In this document: piece after piece, positions 12,090-21,966 of the stretch
How positions within the stretch are numbered: position 1 is the stretch's first letter
How the letters are laid out: the number at the start of each line of letters is the position of its first letter
Origin: Pohlia nutans
Taxonomy: Eukaryota; Streptophyta; Bryopsida; Bryales; Mniaceae
DNA length: 64,000 nt
Direction: 5' to 3'
NCBI GenBank assembly: GCA_022496805.1
Contig: CM040092.1
Coordinates: forward strand, 22,090,113 to 22,154,112
The notes under the pieces: generated by a model
What the model was told of the DNA's origin: nothing
The model's database searches: none
What the model saw: only the letters and a program-made list of their open reading frames with translations
Translations under genes and position numbers: made by a program

Positions 12090-12190
12090 AATAGCCCTCT
12101 AAAGTTCTTACAACTAATTATTCTTATTCAGGAGTAGGCAAAGGAGGAAAGTGATGACGACATGGGCTTGAGGTTGTTCGATTAGAGTTG
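12090..12190 (+). pseudogene. Stray last exon of a ribosomal P1 gene
   Basis: Directly after the end of homology to copy B (near 12090) there is intron-like sequence, an acceptor TTATTCAG, and then a frame reading AKEESDDDMGLRLFD followed by TAG at about 12183-12185. This is the conserved acidic C-terminal tag of ribosomal stalk proteins, normally SDDDMGFSLFD. The first codons contain a TAG where GAG is expected. No other P1 exon lies on this strand nearby. The minus-strand P1 gene at 17680-18961 lacks exactly this exon. Confidence 0.7.
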
Positions 12191-12238
12191 CTTCATGGGG
12201 CTAAAAGGATATTGTTCATGTCAATTTTGACCCAGGCA

Positions 12239-13045
12239 TTTAACCCTTTAGTGCCTAGGTAACCAGTAAGTGGTCACTAGATCACCAAAAAATGAAATGT
12301 TGTAAAATCTGTGAACTATCTTAGTTCGGTGTTTGAAGTTCAGAAGTGTAACTTTTGATTATGCAGATGATGCAAAAAGAAATTTTGAAATTTGACTTTC
12401 TTAGATATCCAAATACCTATGTTCAAAACACCAAAATACTGCAAATACCTCAAAATACAGCAAATACTTACAAATACAACACATGTACTATGTGGTATTT
12501 CTTGTATTTGAAAGTTTGTTATCTTGTATTTATTTTTGGATTGTGTTCTTTTGTTTATGTTCCATCAATGTATGTATTCTGATCTTGATCAATGTACCAA
12601 ATCCTTTCTTATTTTAACGTATAAATTTTGTCTTAAACCGTACATAGATAAGTCACTCACTTATAAAATTCACAATAATTATGTGTGAGTCAGTTCTTGA
12701 CATGAAAGATTGCAATGGAGAGGTGTTGACATAGGTCATTGCTGAACTGCTTCACTTTCATTTTTGAAAATTTAACCAAAATTCTATTTAACTTTGAAGT
12801 CACACACCCCTCAAAATCTCATTTTGGAGTGTGCATTATACGGTTCAAAGACATATTATAATCTTCCAATCCAACGGTCTGATTTGACCAAAATTTAACC
12901 AAAACTTGTTTCATTAAGCTATGCTTATATTGATACGGTTGAATACTATTTATAGCATTCTTAATTTCAAGAGAGAAAGTTTTAAAAAAAGATCACCCAA
13001 AAAACTGTGGTTTCTCCAGAACCACCCTAGGCACTAAAGGGTTAA
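12239..13045. mobile_element. Element of about 800 bp with TTAACCCTTTAGTGCCTAGG ends
   Basis: The left end reads TTAACCCTTTAGTGCCTAGG and the right end (near 13024-13043) carries its reverse complement CCTAGGCACTAAAGGGTTAA. The interior is non-coding. The TTAACCC end is shared with the GGGTTAACCC foldback family, which suggests one large family of inverted-repeat elements. Confidence 0.55.
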
Positions 13046-13290
13046 CCCTTAAAGGATTTAGGGCATAGTAGATACGTTGCCGTATACTTAACATTTGTTG
13101 TAAGTAGAAAGTTCCAAATTGAGATCCCAATAGCTCTTAAGACTATGTAAACATGAATTTTAACTTCACTTTTGATATGAAACTCATAGGAGGTGTAGAA
13201 CCATTCCAAATACAATGAAATACGGCCATATAATACTGGCCGGAATGGCCAATCTGGACCTTTAAGGGTTAAAGGACTCGCTGACCAAAG
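13046..13290 (-). repeat. Dispersed repeat, second copy at 44520-44740
   Basis: The reverse complement of this stretch matches 44520-44740 over phrases such as 'ttgggatctcaatttggaac' and 'acggcaacgtatctactatg'. Both copies end beside a GGGTTAACCC-type palindrome. No supported ORF. Confidence 0.6.
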
Positions 13291-14217
13291 CAATTCTTAA
13301 TAGTCAATGAGCTCTTGCTTGCAGCACTTATCATGCTTCGAGATCCCATTGGTGAATTAAAATTCCATTGATCACCACCTTTGTAATCTAGCCACATGCT
13401 TGAATTTGATGGTTCGTCGACCTTGTATAATAAAAAGAAGAGAGGGTTTCATATCGATGAAATAGTTGTCTGGTTCAGTAGTTATCTTTCAGTTCGGAAA
13501 TTCCCCGAGGTCCCTAATGTATGTACAGTACATAGAGTCATTGACAACAGAAAGAAGTTGCAGTGGACATCAGTGAAGTTGATCTCTGGAGTCCTAAATA
13601 TAATGAATCCTCGTGGGTGGATGTTTTGACAGATTACCCCACGTAGGGGTCAATTTCGTTACTTAATTAGTTCTACAGAGTATGTTGCCAGTAGTTGAGT
13701 GTTTTGAATTTAACTAAGTAAACTAGCCTGTGGCAGGCAGAATGAGTGGTTTGCCCTATTGGCATTGTTGAAGATTTAAAAATTTCTTCCATATAAAGAG
13801 AAATGTGCTAACGTGAGAAATGGGTAATTAATTTAAATTCTGTTTTTTTATGAATCAGTTTTGAAGTCTGTTGCCCAATTGGACCAAAACCAAAAAAGAG
13901 TCTCTGGACTGCCCAAAACTAATGGAAAATGTATCTATGATGTTCATATTACTTACTTAAAGTAGTCACAATACTTCCTATCATGGTCTCAATATGACTG
14001 GATTTTGGTACTTTGGCTATTTCCAAAACACCACTCAGATCAACATATAGCATTCATCCAAAGCTAACCAGATGAAGTATATTTCATTCATCCGCTCATG
14101 GGAGCGAGAGAGGACACTGTGACACTCCAGCTACACTTGCATTTGGCAACTCGTCCATTTTGCAATTCCATTTGGAGCTTTCGATTCGGAGTTCGGTTTA
14201 GGGTTTGGCAGGTCACC
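13291..14217. other. Intergenic and 5' region of the ATP synthase d gene
   Basis: An open frame at 13396-13629 (77 codons, begins MLEFDGSSTL) is not recognised and has no visible splice partners. The last 120 bp before 14218 hold the leader, with a GTTTAGGGTTT telo-box at 14195-14206, common in promoters and leaders of plant housekeeping genes. Confidence 0.5.
14195..14206 (+). promoter_or_regulatory. Telo-box in the ATP synthase d leader
   Basis: The motif GTTTAGGGTTTG lies 12-23 bp before the start codon. Telo-boxes (AAACCCTAA or its complement) are a known element in plant translation and energy-metabolism genes. Function here is inferred. Confidence 0.5.
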
Positions 14218-16083
14218 ATGAGCGGGGGCAAGGCAGCGCAGAAGGCGAAGGCCATCGACTGGGATTACCTGCAGAAGGTGGTGGTCTCCGACGCCGGGAA
14301 GCGGGAGCTCGCTGCTCTGCACCGTGCTTACGACGATGTCACGGCCACTATCAACGAGAAATTCAACATCGTATGAAATTCGCCATGATTTCCTTTGCCC
14401 TTCATCTTTAAATTTTCTTAAATAGAGTCTGAATGTGCTTGTACTATTGAACATGCTAGTATTTAACGGATTTGCGAGACCCTTCTGAGGAATTACAGAA
14501 ATTTGGGTAGGTCGATTTTTGAGTGAATTTGCTTATTTCCGGGATCCTTGAGAATGTGTTTTTGGAGAGAAGATTTTTCTGGAGCACTGACTCAATCTGA
14601 GCCCCTGTGTGTTGATACCCTGGTTTTAGGGTTTTGGGGAAGTGGGCGATGCTCGTGTTTGAATTTGGTTTCGAGGGTTAGAGCCTTTCAGTTAAAAGCT
14701 AATGGTAATAATCACGTGAATACCTCGATGAATTTTTTTAAAAGTGTAGCAGAACTCTCCTCAAAATTTTGGAATTTGAAAATGAAGTCTGGGGGGGGGG
14801 GGTAAGTACTGGCTGGTTGTTGATTGGAGTTACTTTGGTATACACAATGGCTTCGTTAGAGAATCTGTTCTTCAATCTTGAAATTGTTGAATTGCGGAAT
14901 ACCTGTCAATACAGAGGACGTGGAGGTTGATTTTCCATGTCATGCGTGGCAGAGAAATTTAGAGCAATTCTGTGAGGGTTTTGTGAAGCTGGATATTTGG
15001 TTGATCTGAAGCTGTTGAAAGAAAATCAGGTTTTACTCGATAATTTCGATTTACCTTAAAATTGAAATAAGGCTATTAGTTAATGAACTGGACGATTTGT
15101 GCTTAGAAAATAGATGGTTGCTTGTATCTGAATATGTTTATTTTTGAGTATTCCCACTTGCTTTATTTATATGTTTCGGAAGAGAAGAATTTTTTTGAAA
15201 GTGATAAAGGCTTTCAGTCGGACACTATCTCTAGATTCACCAAGTATGTTGAAGCTGACTATATTCAATTTACAGAAACCTACCAACATCAACTGGGACT
15301 TTTACAAGGAAAAGCTAGGTCCGTCTATTGTGAACATTTTCCAGCAATCCGTAAGCTGTAAGTTCCTCCTCTGCCATGAATGAAGTATAGAAATTATCCA
15401 GAATCTGTTTCTGGTGCAATTTGATGAGTATTTTTTCATTCTAGGAGATAACAAGTTGGTGAGTATCTCCATGCAGATCAGTGGGTCTGATTTGTTGTAT
15501 TATTGCAGCCCTTGAAAAGGAGGTACCAGAGTACAAGGATGATATCACCGCAGACTATCAGGTTAAGCATGAAGCTTTGGTAAGCACCTACACTACCTAT
15601 CCCACAACAGTACTCCTTCCTTCTATTTATGTTATTCATGATTTATTGTAACACCAGAATAGCATGCCCTACAAGGAATGTACTTTTCTGGTTTACCACC
15701 TTGGCGTCACCATCAAGAAGCTTTTGAACGATTAATCACTCAATCTAAAATCCAGTACTGAGTAAATGCTGAATTGAATAAGAGGTATACTCCTAATAGT
15801 AAGAAAATGCAAAAATCCAGTGATTTTGAAGATGAAGAAACCATGTACTCGTTGCGTTGTTTTTGAGGCATCTTTTTCTGTCAGCATCTCTTGTGGTGTC
15901 CTTTCCTCATGTGGCGTTTCCTTGCCCGGTTTTGATTTGTTTCATCTCATAGGGATTCTTCTTAACCAACCTTTGGTTATGTTTGTGACTGAGCACATGG
16001 CCAAGGCTGCAGAACAAGAAGAAGACTCGAAGCAGAAAATCGTTGCTCTTGATAAGGAAATTGCGAGGGTTCAGGAACAGAAG
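14218..16083 (+). CDS. Mitochondrial ATP synthase subunit d, four exons, C-terminal exon not found
   Basis: Subunit d is part of the peripheral stalk of the F1Fo ATP synthase on the matrix side of the inner membrane. Exons: 14218-14370 (MSGGKAAQKAKAIDWDYLQK), 15276-15357 (KPTNINWDFYKEKLGPSIVN), 15509-15579 (LEKEVPEYKDDITADYQVKH) and 15994-16083 (HMAKAAEQEEDSKQK to IARVQEQK). The second donor is GTAAGT at 15358, not the earlier GTAAGC at 15351, because only the former gives the SSLEKE phase. IDWD near the start and INWDFY after the first intron are hallmarks of the plant family (about 168 residues). Here only about 132 codons are found; the final exon with the HPELKKKFDDEI-type tail is missing. 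The sequence that follows is copy C of the PD-(D/E)XK-like gene, which may have replaced it. The start is supported by the leader and family alignment. Confidence 0.85.
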
Positions 16084-16311
16084 GTATTTCCGTGAACCCC
16101 TAAATACCCTGAATCATTTCTTAATTTGAAGATGAGAAGTTTGATCTACTTTTTTTCCCTGTCCAGTCGCTCATGGTGGCTTGTTTGTTTTTCTCTTTTG
16201 TTTTTGTAATTCTATTATTTTCAAACACAAAAAATACAGAGATTAGAATTTTTGAATTTCTCTTCTCTCTCTCTCTACCTTACACGACTCCATGTATAGG
16301 GTTCAGAAATA

Positions 16312-17287
16312 CTAGCATTGTACATGGCAGCTTGTATCTCTACAGACAATTCTACAAGATGCTACACTACCACTACTTTGCATCATGACACGTGTACGTT
16401 GTTGGAAGGACCACCGGACCACTGCCTTCTTCTTGCACAAGGGTTCCTTAAACCCTGGAACCACACCGTCACTCGTACCTGTTGTGACGCACTTGGTGTG
16501 CTGGAGGTTGTCAGGAAGCGCTTGCACCGCTCCTTCACCACCTCCCATATGGTGAGAGTATGAAATGCCACAATCTACACCATATATTGCCATGATCCCT
16601 GAACATCCAAAAAAATTATCAAATACCAAGGTAAAAAACAAAGCAAAAGATAGAGAACCCTCAATGAGAGAACACGGAAAGAAATAGCATAGCACAAAAC
16701 GAGTAGAGCAATCAAATTGAGTAACCCTAACTGAGAACATAAAGAGTGCTACCACGGAACTAAGATCAAACCAAGCACAAACCAAGATCAATGATAGTAA
16801 GAAAACCTTAGAATCTAATGACAGCTAGAGAACTGCCACCCTAAACCAATGAGAACGAGAGCAAGTGTACAAACCTCTCTTGCGTCTCGAAGACTCCTGA
16901 TCTTGAGCCCACTCTTAAGCGTCACCCACAAAACCTCCACAAACCTCCACACAGAAAAACGATCGCAAGAGATAGGCTTCCAATGAGCAGAACGTGAAAC
17001 CCTTCGAGGGTGGATCTTTACTCAATAAAACGCCCCGGAGGCAGCCACACGCTCGAAGGTTGGGAGCGAAGAGGGGACAACGCCAGAAGTCCGAAATGAA
17101 AGCAAGGCCAAAGAACTCACCGAAAAGGGAGGGAGAAACAAAGCACAGATGCAACCCGAAGGCAAGCTTGCAAAACAGGAGAAGCCAGAGACCCGAAGGC
17201 AGGGGCGGCACGAAAGAGGGTACAGACACGCCGTCGGCACTAAGTCAGTCCCTTTCAAGCATGGTTGAGAACCGGGTGTGCGGGTAT
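16312..17287 (-). pseudogene. PD-(D/E)XK-like gene, copy C, leader plus start only
   Basis: From about 16528 to 17287 this is nearly identical to 26050-26820 in the same orientation: promoter, leader, 5' intron and the first coding codons (GVDCGISYSHHMGGGEG). At 16528 the match to copy B ends and the frame runs into unrelated sequence ending near 16312, so the nuclease-like body is gone. Scattered open frames between 16915 and 17321 on both strands are leader and promoter sequence. It sits between the truncated 3' end of the ATP synthase d gene and the truncated 3' end of the P1 gene. Confidence 0.7.
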
Positions 17288-17679
17288 GTGTTGGGCGCTT
17301 AATATAACTAATTTGAGTCATCCAAACCTTACAAAGATTTCAGTGTAGTTTTTCTAAGTTTAGTTCAGTTCAGTCATGCTAGCTTCAACATGCAAAGGAA
17401 AGCTAGCACACGGAGGAAGAACGAACTCTTCTTGAAGTAAAAGTCGACATACAATAGGACAATTTTCTTTCAGGATAATATACCATAAGTAGAGGGCAGG
17501 ATCGGCACAAATTAATCCAAAATGTGACCACAAACATTGGCACGGGATATCATATGTTTGGTGCATCAACGATCTTGCCCCTCGATTACGGAACACCGCT
17601 TGACGCAAACGGGAAACACACAGATAACTAAGTAGGAGAGCAAGTCATGGTCAAATGATTGGGATTCCAGGGTCATTAC
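17288..17679. other. Region 3' of the minus-strand P1 exons; last exon not found
   Basis: The terminal exon of the P1 gene should lie here. I see no minus-strand sequence for the acidic SDDDMGFSLFD tail. No other gene is visible. Confidence 0.55.
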
Positions 17680-18961
17680 CTTCTCCACTTCCTTGGGTGC
17701 CTCGACAGCAGCAGCACTAGCAGCAGGTGCAGCACTCACGGCGACAGCACCACCTCCACCACCTGACAAGGACAAAGCAAATTAATCACAAAAAGATATC
17801 AATGCAAAAAGATGTGCCCATTAATAATATGAACATTGGCAGTACACCTCAAGTCACTTGGAAAACTACACCCATTCCAGTTTGAAATATGGATGAAACT
17901 GAAAGCCCCGTAGAGTATAATTAATATTAACTTGATATTATATTGGGAACTGTCAACCTTAAAGTCCACAATAACTAGACATTAATTAAACATTAGTTAA
18001 AGTCCCCTATTAGCTTACCAGAGGAGCTTTAGAGATGTAAAGAAAGAAAACTAAGAATGATGTATCCTTAGCCACCTAAACCAGACTAGAGGTTGGAGGA
18101 TATGATTGCGGTTCTGAATTTCAAACTGGACAACGGTGAACTGGACTTAAGCTCACCGACTCGTAAGTATAGGACGAATAATTAGGGGAAATAATATGAT
18201 TCTAATATCCAAATTAGCAACTTCCAACTTCCACTTACCACTTCCAATGTTAGTGATGAGGTCGTCGACACTCCTCTTCTCGCAGAGCTTGGCGAAAAGT
18301 GAAGGCCAGAATCCCTCCATTGAGACATTGGCAGCTTTCACCAAAGTGGCAATCTTGTCGGCCTGCAATAGCCATACCCCACATGAAATCACAAACTCTA
18401 AAAATGACGCCTCTTCACAATGCCTTTCCATCTCGAAGCCTCAAACACCATCACCTAGCCCGCGGTGTACTATAAGAATCACCACAGAGATCGCAACAGG
18501 AAACAAGAGTAATCACAAACAACCTCGCCCTCAAACTACTCCTCGAAATCCTAGACCCTAATCATGACAAAAGTGCACCCTAAACTCTAAGAACTGCATC
18601 TCATCGCCAAGCCTCCACATCTCGAAACCTGGGGCACCATCTCAGAGCTCAAAAAATCCTAATGGTACTACCACCACGGAGAGAAAAACCCTAAATCCTC
18701 TTGTCGACCTGAGAATGCCGTAAGCCACTTGAAAATCAGAAACCCTAAAATTACATGTCATCCTCAAACCGCCAAATCTCAAATCCTCCACATCTGGGAA
18801 CCTCGGCCATCATCACAAAGCTCGAGAGAGCCCACACCAAAATTGCAAACGTCACCATTCGTCCTAATCCGAATTAACAAACGAAAGCACGTACCGTGAT
18901 AGGGATGCCGTCATCGTGAATGATGAGGCAGGGTATGTGCAGGCGAGCTTGTGGACGACAT
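17680..18961 (-). pseudogene. 60S acidic ribosomal protein P1, indels in exon 1, last exon missing
   Basis: P1 with P2 and P0 forms the ribosomal stalk that recruits elongation factors. Exons on the minus strand: exon 1 18961-18895, with HDDGIPIT before the donor GTACGT; exon 2 18362-18239 ([20 protein letters not shown] then [20 protein letters not shown]); exon 3 17762-17680 (glycine-rich then alanine-rich hinge GGGAVAVSAAPAAS to APKEVEK). Exon 2 is well conserved. In exon 1 the ATG frame (MSST...) and the HDDGIPIT frame do not agree: compared with the family, two single bases seem to be missing. The acidic last exon is absent; a degenerate copy lies at 12137-12185. Either this is a dying copy or the assembly carries indel errors. 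Confidence 0.75.
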
Positions 18962-20450
18962 GATTAGGAGCAATGGATTGCTTGTTGATGCGAAGAGAAG
19001 TCGGAGCAAAAGAGTCGCACAGGAAAGAAAAGCTTCGTCCGTGCGGGCACCACTGCAAATTTTCTGCACGTTCCAAAACCAAAGGCGTTTTGGAGACCCC
19101 ACCTTTCTCCTAATGTATTAGTCTCCGGATTGGTATGAATTTCATGTTCTTCTTGAAGCTAATTCCGACACTGATTCGGACAACTTCAAACCGACATCGC
19201 TTAAGGAATATTAGATAATGTCTTCTGTCGAGGCTATGTTTTGTCAAATTTTGTAACGAATATCTATTAGTTTTCTTTATCTTGCTTTTTGTGAGGCCTA
19301 CATGACCTTGATAGGATGCATTGTAAGAGTGTGATGCTATGTAATTCCACATAAATACGATCGCTCAAGTTCATGTTACAAGTTGTGATCATTGAAATTG
19401 TGCTATCTGATGCTTACATACTGCAATTTGTGTTTACCAGCAATGCGTTGATGTCGCTTGTCGGTGCCAAAAGGTACAGTGTCGTAACGTAGGCATAGCT
19501 TGTCAAAGCCGAGAGGTTACATGTGGCGCTCTGGGGGTACGATTGACTGCCGATCTTTCGATCTGGAAGCAGTCCCTTTGTTTGAGTATGTAGATGATGT
19601 TTGCAAAGCTGTCTGTTTTTGTGTGCATCCGAATAAGTATGGTACATTCATACATTTTTCAAAATTTCACAATTTTTGGAGTTTTTTGGACTGATTTATA
19701 AAAAATGTAAAAAAATTGAAGTCATACTCTAGTCAGTAAAATCTCACTCAATAAAATTTTAGAATTTGAAAACTTCTTACTCAAAAATTCTAAACAAAAT
19801 TCTCATCCCACTTACCAAATTTTTTTGAAAAAACTGCTTGTATTGAAAAGTTTTCGTTTAATAATGATTTTTATTAAATTATGAAAAAGTCAAAATTTGT
19901 CTTAAATTTTTTGAAAAATCATTTCAAACAAGTGTAATATTTAAACTTCAATGTGTCCAAATTTTATTGGAAAAATCTAATTTCCGAATTAGATATGGCA
20001 ATTTCTAAAGTGTCCCAATACTTATGAGAGCCACTGTATATGACAAGATTAGGTCGAACAAAATCTTCAACTAAAAATTTCATAGTAATTAGGTTTTGAG
20101 AGATAAAATTCTGAAATAATATGGAATACTTCTATGGGAGGCAACCCATTTCTGAACCTATTCTGGAGACGTAGACTGTTAACTTTCTGTGAAGAAAAGA
20201 TCAGAAGTGATTAATGATGGCACGGTAGTTGCGGCACATTATGATTAGGGAACAAGACTTCAATATAGCAATCAACCCTTGGTCGATTTTGCAATCAGTC
20301 CATGGTCAAAAAGATGAAGGTCTATGTCACCAGAATGGGAGCAAGCCCATCTTCAGCTAAAAAATTTGTAGTAATTTCTTTTGAGAAAAAAATATGAAAA
20401 ATTAATGAAACCTTCTGAACTCTATTTCTACACATTGGAAAATTTCTGTA
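18962..20450. other. Intergenic upstream of P1, no gene seen
   Basis: The first part is presumably the P1 promoter. A short frame at 19500-19694 is unrecognised. From 19650 on the DNA is AT-rich and repeat-like. No supported gene. Confidence 0.5.
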
Positions 20451-21333
20451 CAGTGGGGTACCAATCAAAATGTCGTTTTCGATTTCGCAGTGAGAAAAAT
20501 TTCAGTACTGCCAACTTTGAAAGCCTCTCGAGAGCTCAATAATTGATATTATACCACGAAAGTTTTACCAAAGAATTGTCTTTAAGTTAATTATATGTGT
20601 GCCAAATTTCAAGGCCAAAAGATTCACCAAAAAAAAGTTATTCAAAATCTACCAACATTGGTAGCTGTTTCACTGCTGCCAACTTTGACAGCCTCCCAAA
20701 GATTTAAAAGATATTAACAATCTACCAACATGTGATTGAGGCAACATATCTACCAACTTTGACACCAACTTTGACACCCTCTTGACGGTTGAGAAATTGT
20801 TTATTTACCATGAAATTTTTGGCACAACATGCTCTTTATGATAACAACATTCATGCCAAATTTCAAGGTCAAAAAATTTATACAAAAAAAAATATTTACA
20901 ATCTACCAACGTGTATGTCCTCCTTTTGCCTCAATCACTGCTTGTAACCTAGAGGGCATGTTGGTAGATTGTTAATATCTTTTTTTGTGTTAATCTTTTG
21001 GCCTTGAAATTTTTATCATATGTTATTAACATAAAGAGGTTTTTGTTCCAAGAATTTCATGGCAAATTTTTTTTAATTCAATCTTTGGGAGGCTATCAAA
21101 GTTGGCAGCAGTGAAACAACTACCAATGTTGGTAGATTTTAAATAAATTTTTTTTGGTGAATCTTTTGACCTTGAAATTTGGCACACATATAATTAACTT
21201 AAAGACAATTCTTTGGTAAAACTTTCGTGGTAAAATACCAATTTTTGAGCTCTCGAGAGGCTTTCAAAGTTGGCAGTACTGAAATTTTTCTCACTTTGAA
21301 TTCGAAAACGACATTTTGATTGGTACCCCACTG
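20451..21333. mobile_element. Tc1/mariner-like foldback element, 883 bp
   Basis: The ends are CAGTGGGGTACCAATCAAAA on the left and its reverse complement on the right (TTTTGATTGGTACCCCACTG), flanked by TA at 20449-20450 and 21334-21335. The inverted arms extend about 260 bp, with phrases such as 'gccaactttgaaagcctctc' and 'aattgtctttaagttaatta' mirrored. The centre (20890-20990) has 'tcctccttttgcctcaatca', of a kind seen near the termini of Tc1-like elements. No transposase ORF, so it is non-autonomous. The first bases resemble those of the 255-bp MITEs at 1101 and 1968 (CAGTsGGGTAC). Confidence 0.8.
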
Positions 21334-21966
21334 TACACTCTGTAATAGTCTAGCTTGGTCTAATCCTATGAAGCAATCTTCATACCCGTATTTTCAAAAG
21401 AGAAAAATGTAGGTGACATTGCTCAGGTACAAGTGAGGAGATTCATGCAATGCAGTGTCAAGAGTTCATGTAGAAGGCACACCTAGAAGAGCATACAAAA
21501 TTCAACAATGTTAGAAGTTTTGAATTCAAGCAGGTTGGAAAAATCATTTGTGAAACCAACCAACAACATGTCCGCACGGATTTAGACGATTGTAATTCAT
21601 AGCACAAAATTCCGTTGCAGATATTTCGCTGTTCAGAACAAATAGCCAAAACCGAGAATAAAATGATTGAGGACAGGGATCATTTCAGATAACTGTCATC
21701 CCAAAGCCTAAGAATTGACTAGCGCTTCCCAACAATGCTACAAATTAAGTAGCATAATTACACTATGCGCATCTCCAGCCTATTCATATATAGGAGTTGT
21801 AAGAGGAATGCAACGCATTTGCAGACTGCAAGACTCCCAACCAATTGGTTTCAAGGAACCCAAATGAGCTGCAAGCCATGTAGCACGTCAACAACCTCCT
21901 TCAGATTGTTCTCGAATGTTCCAAGCAGTCGAGACACGTCAACTATCGCCAATTATCCACAGCCTT
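21334..21966. other. Intergenic, no gene seen
   Basis: Six hundred bases between two transposons. The open frames at 21458-21649 and 21765-22010 show no recognisable protein. Confidence 0.5.

Noticed and set aside
16915..17321. Overlapping open frames of about 100 codons on both strands, conserved at 26452-26888
   Set aside because: They lie in the leader and promoter of copies B and C. The conservation reflects recent duplication; the products have no known motif and both strands are open.
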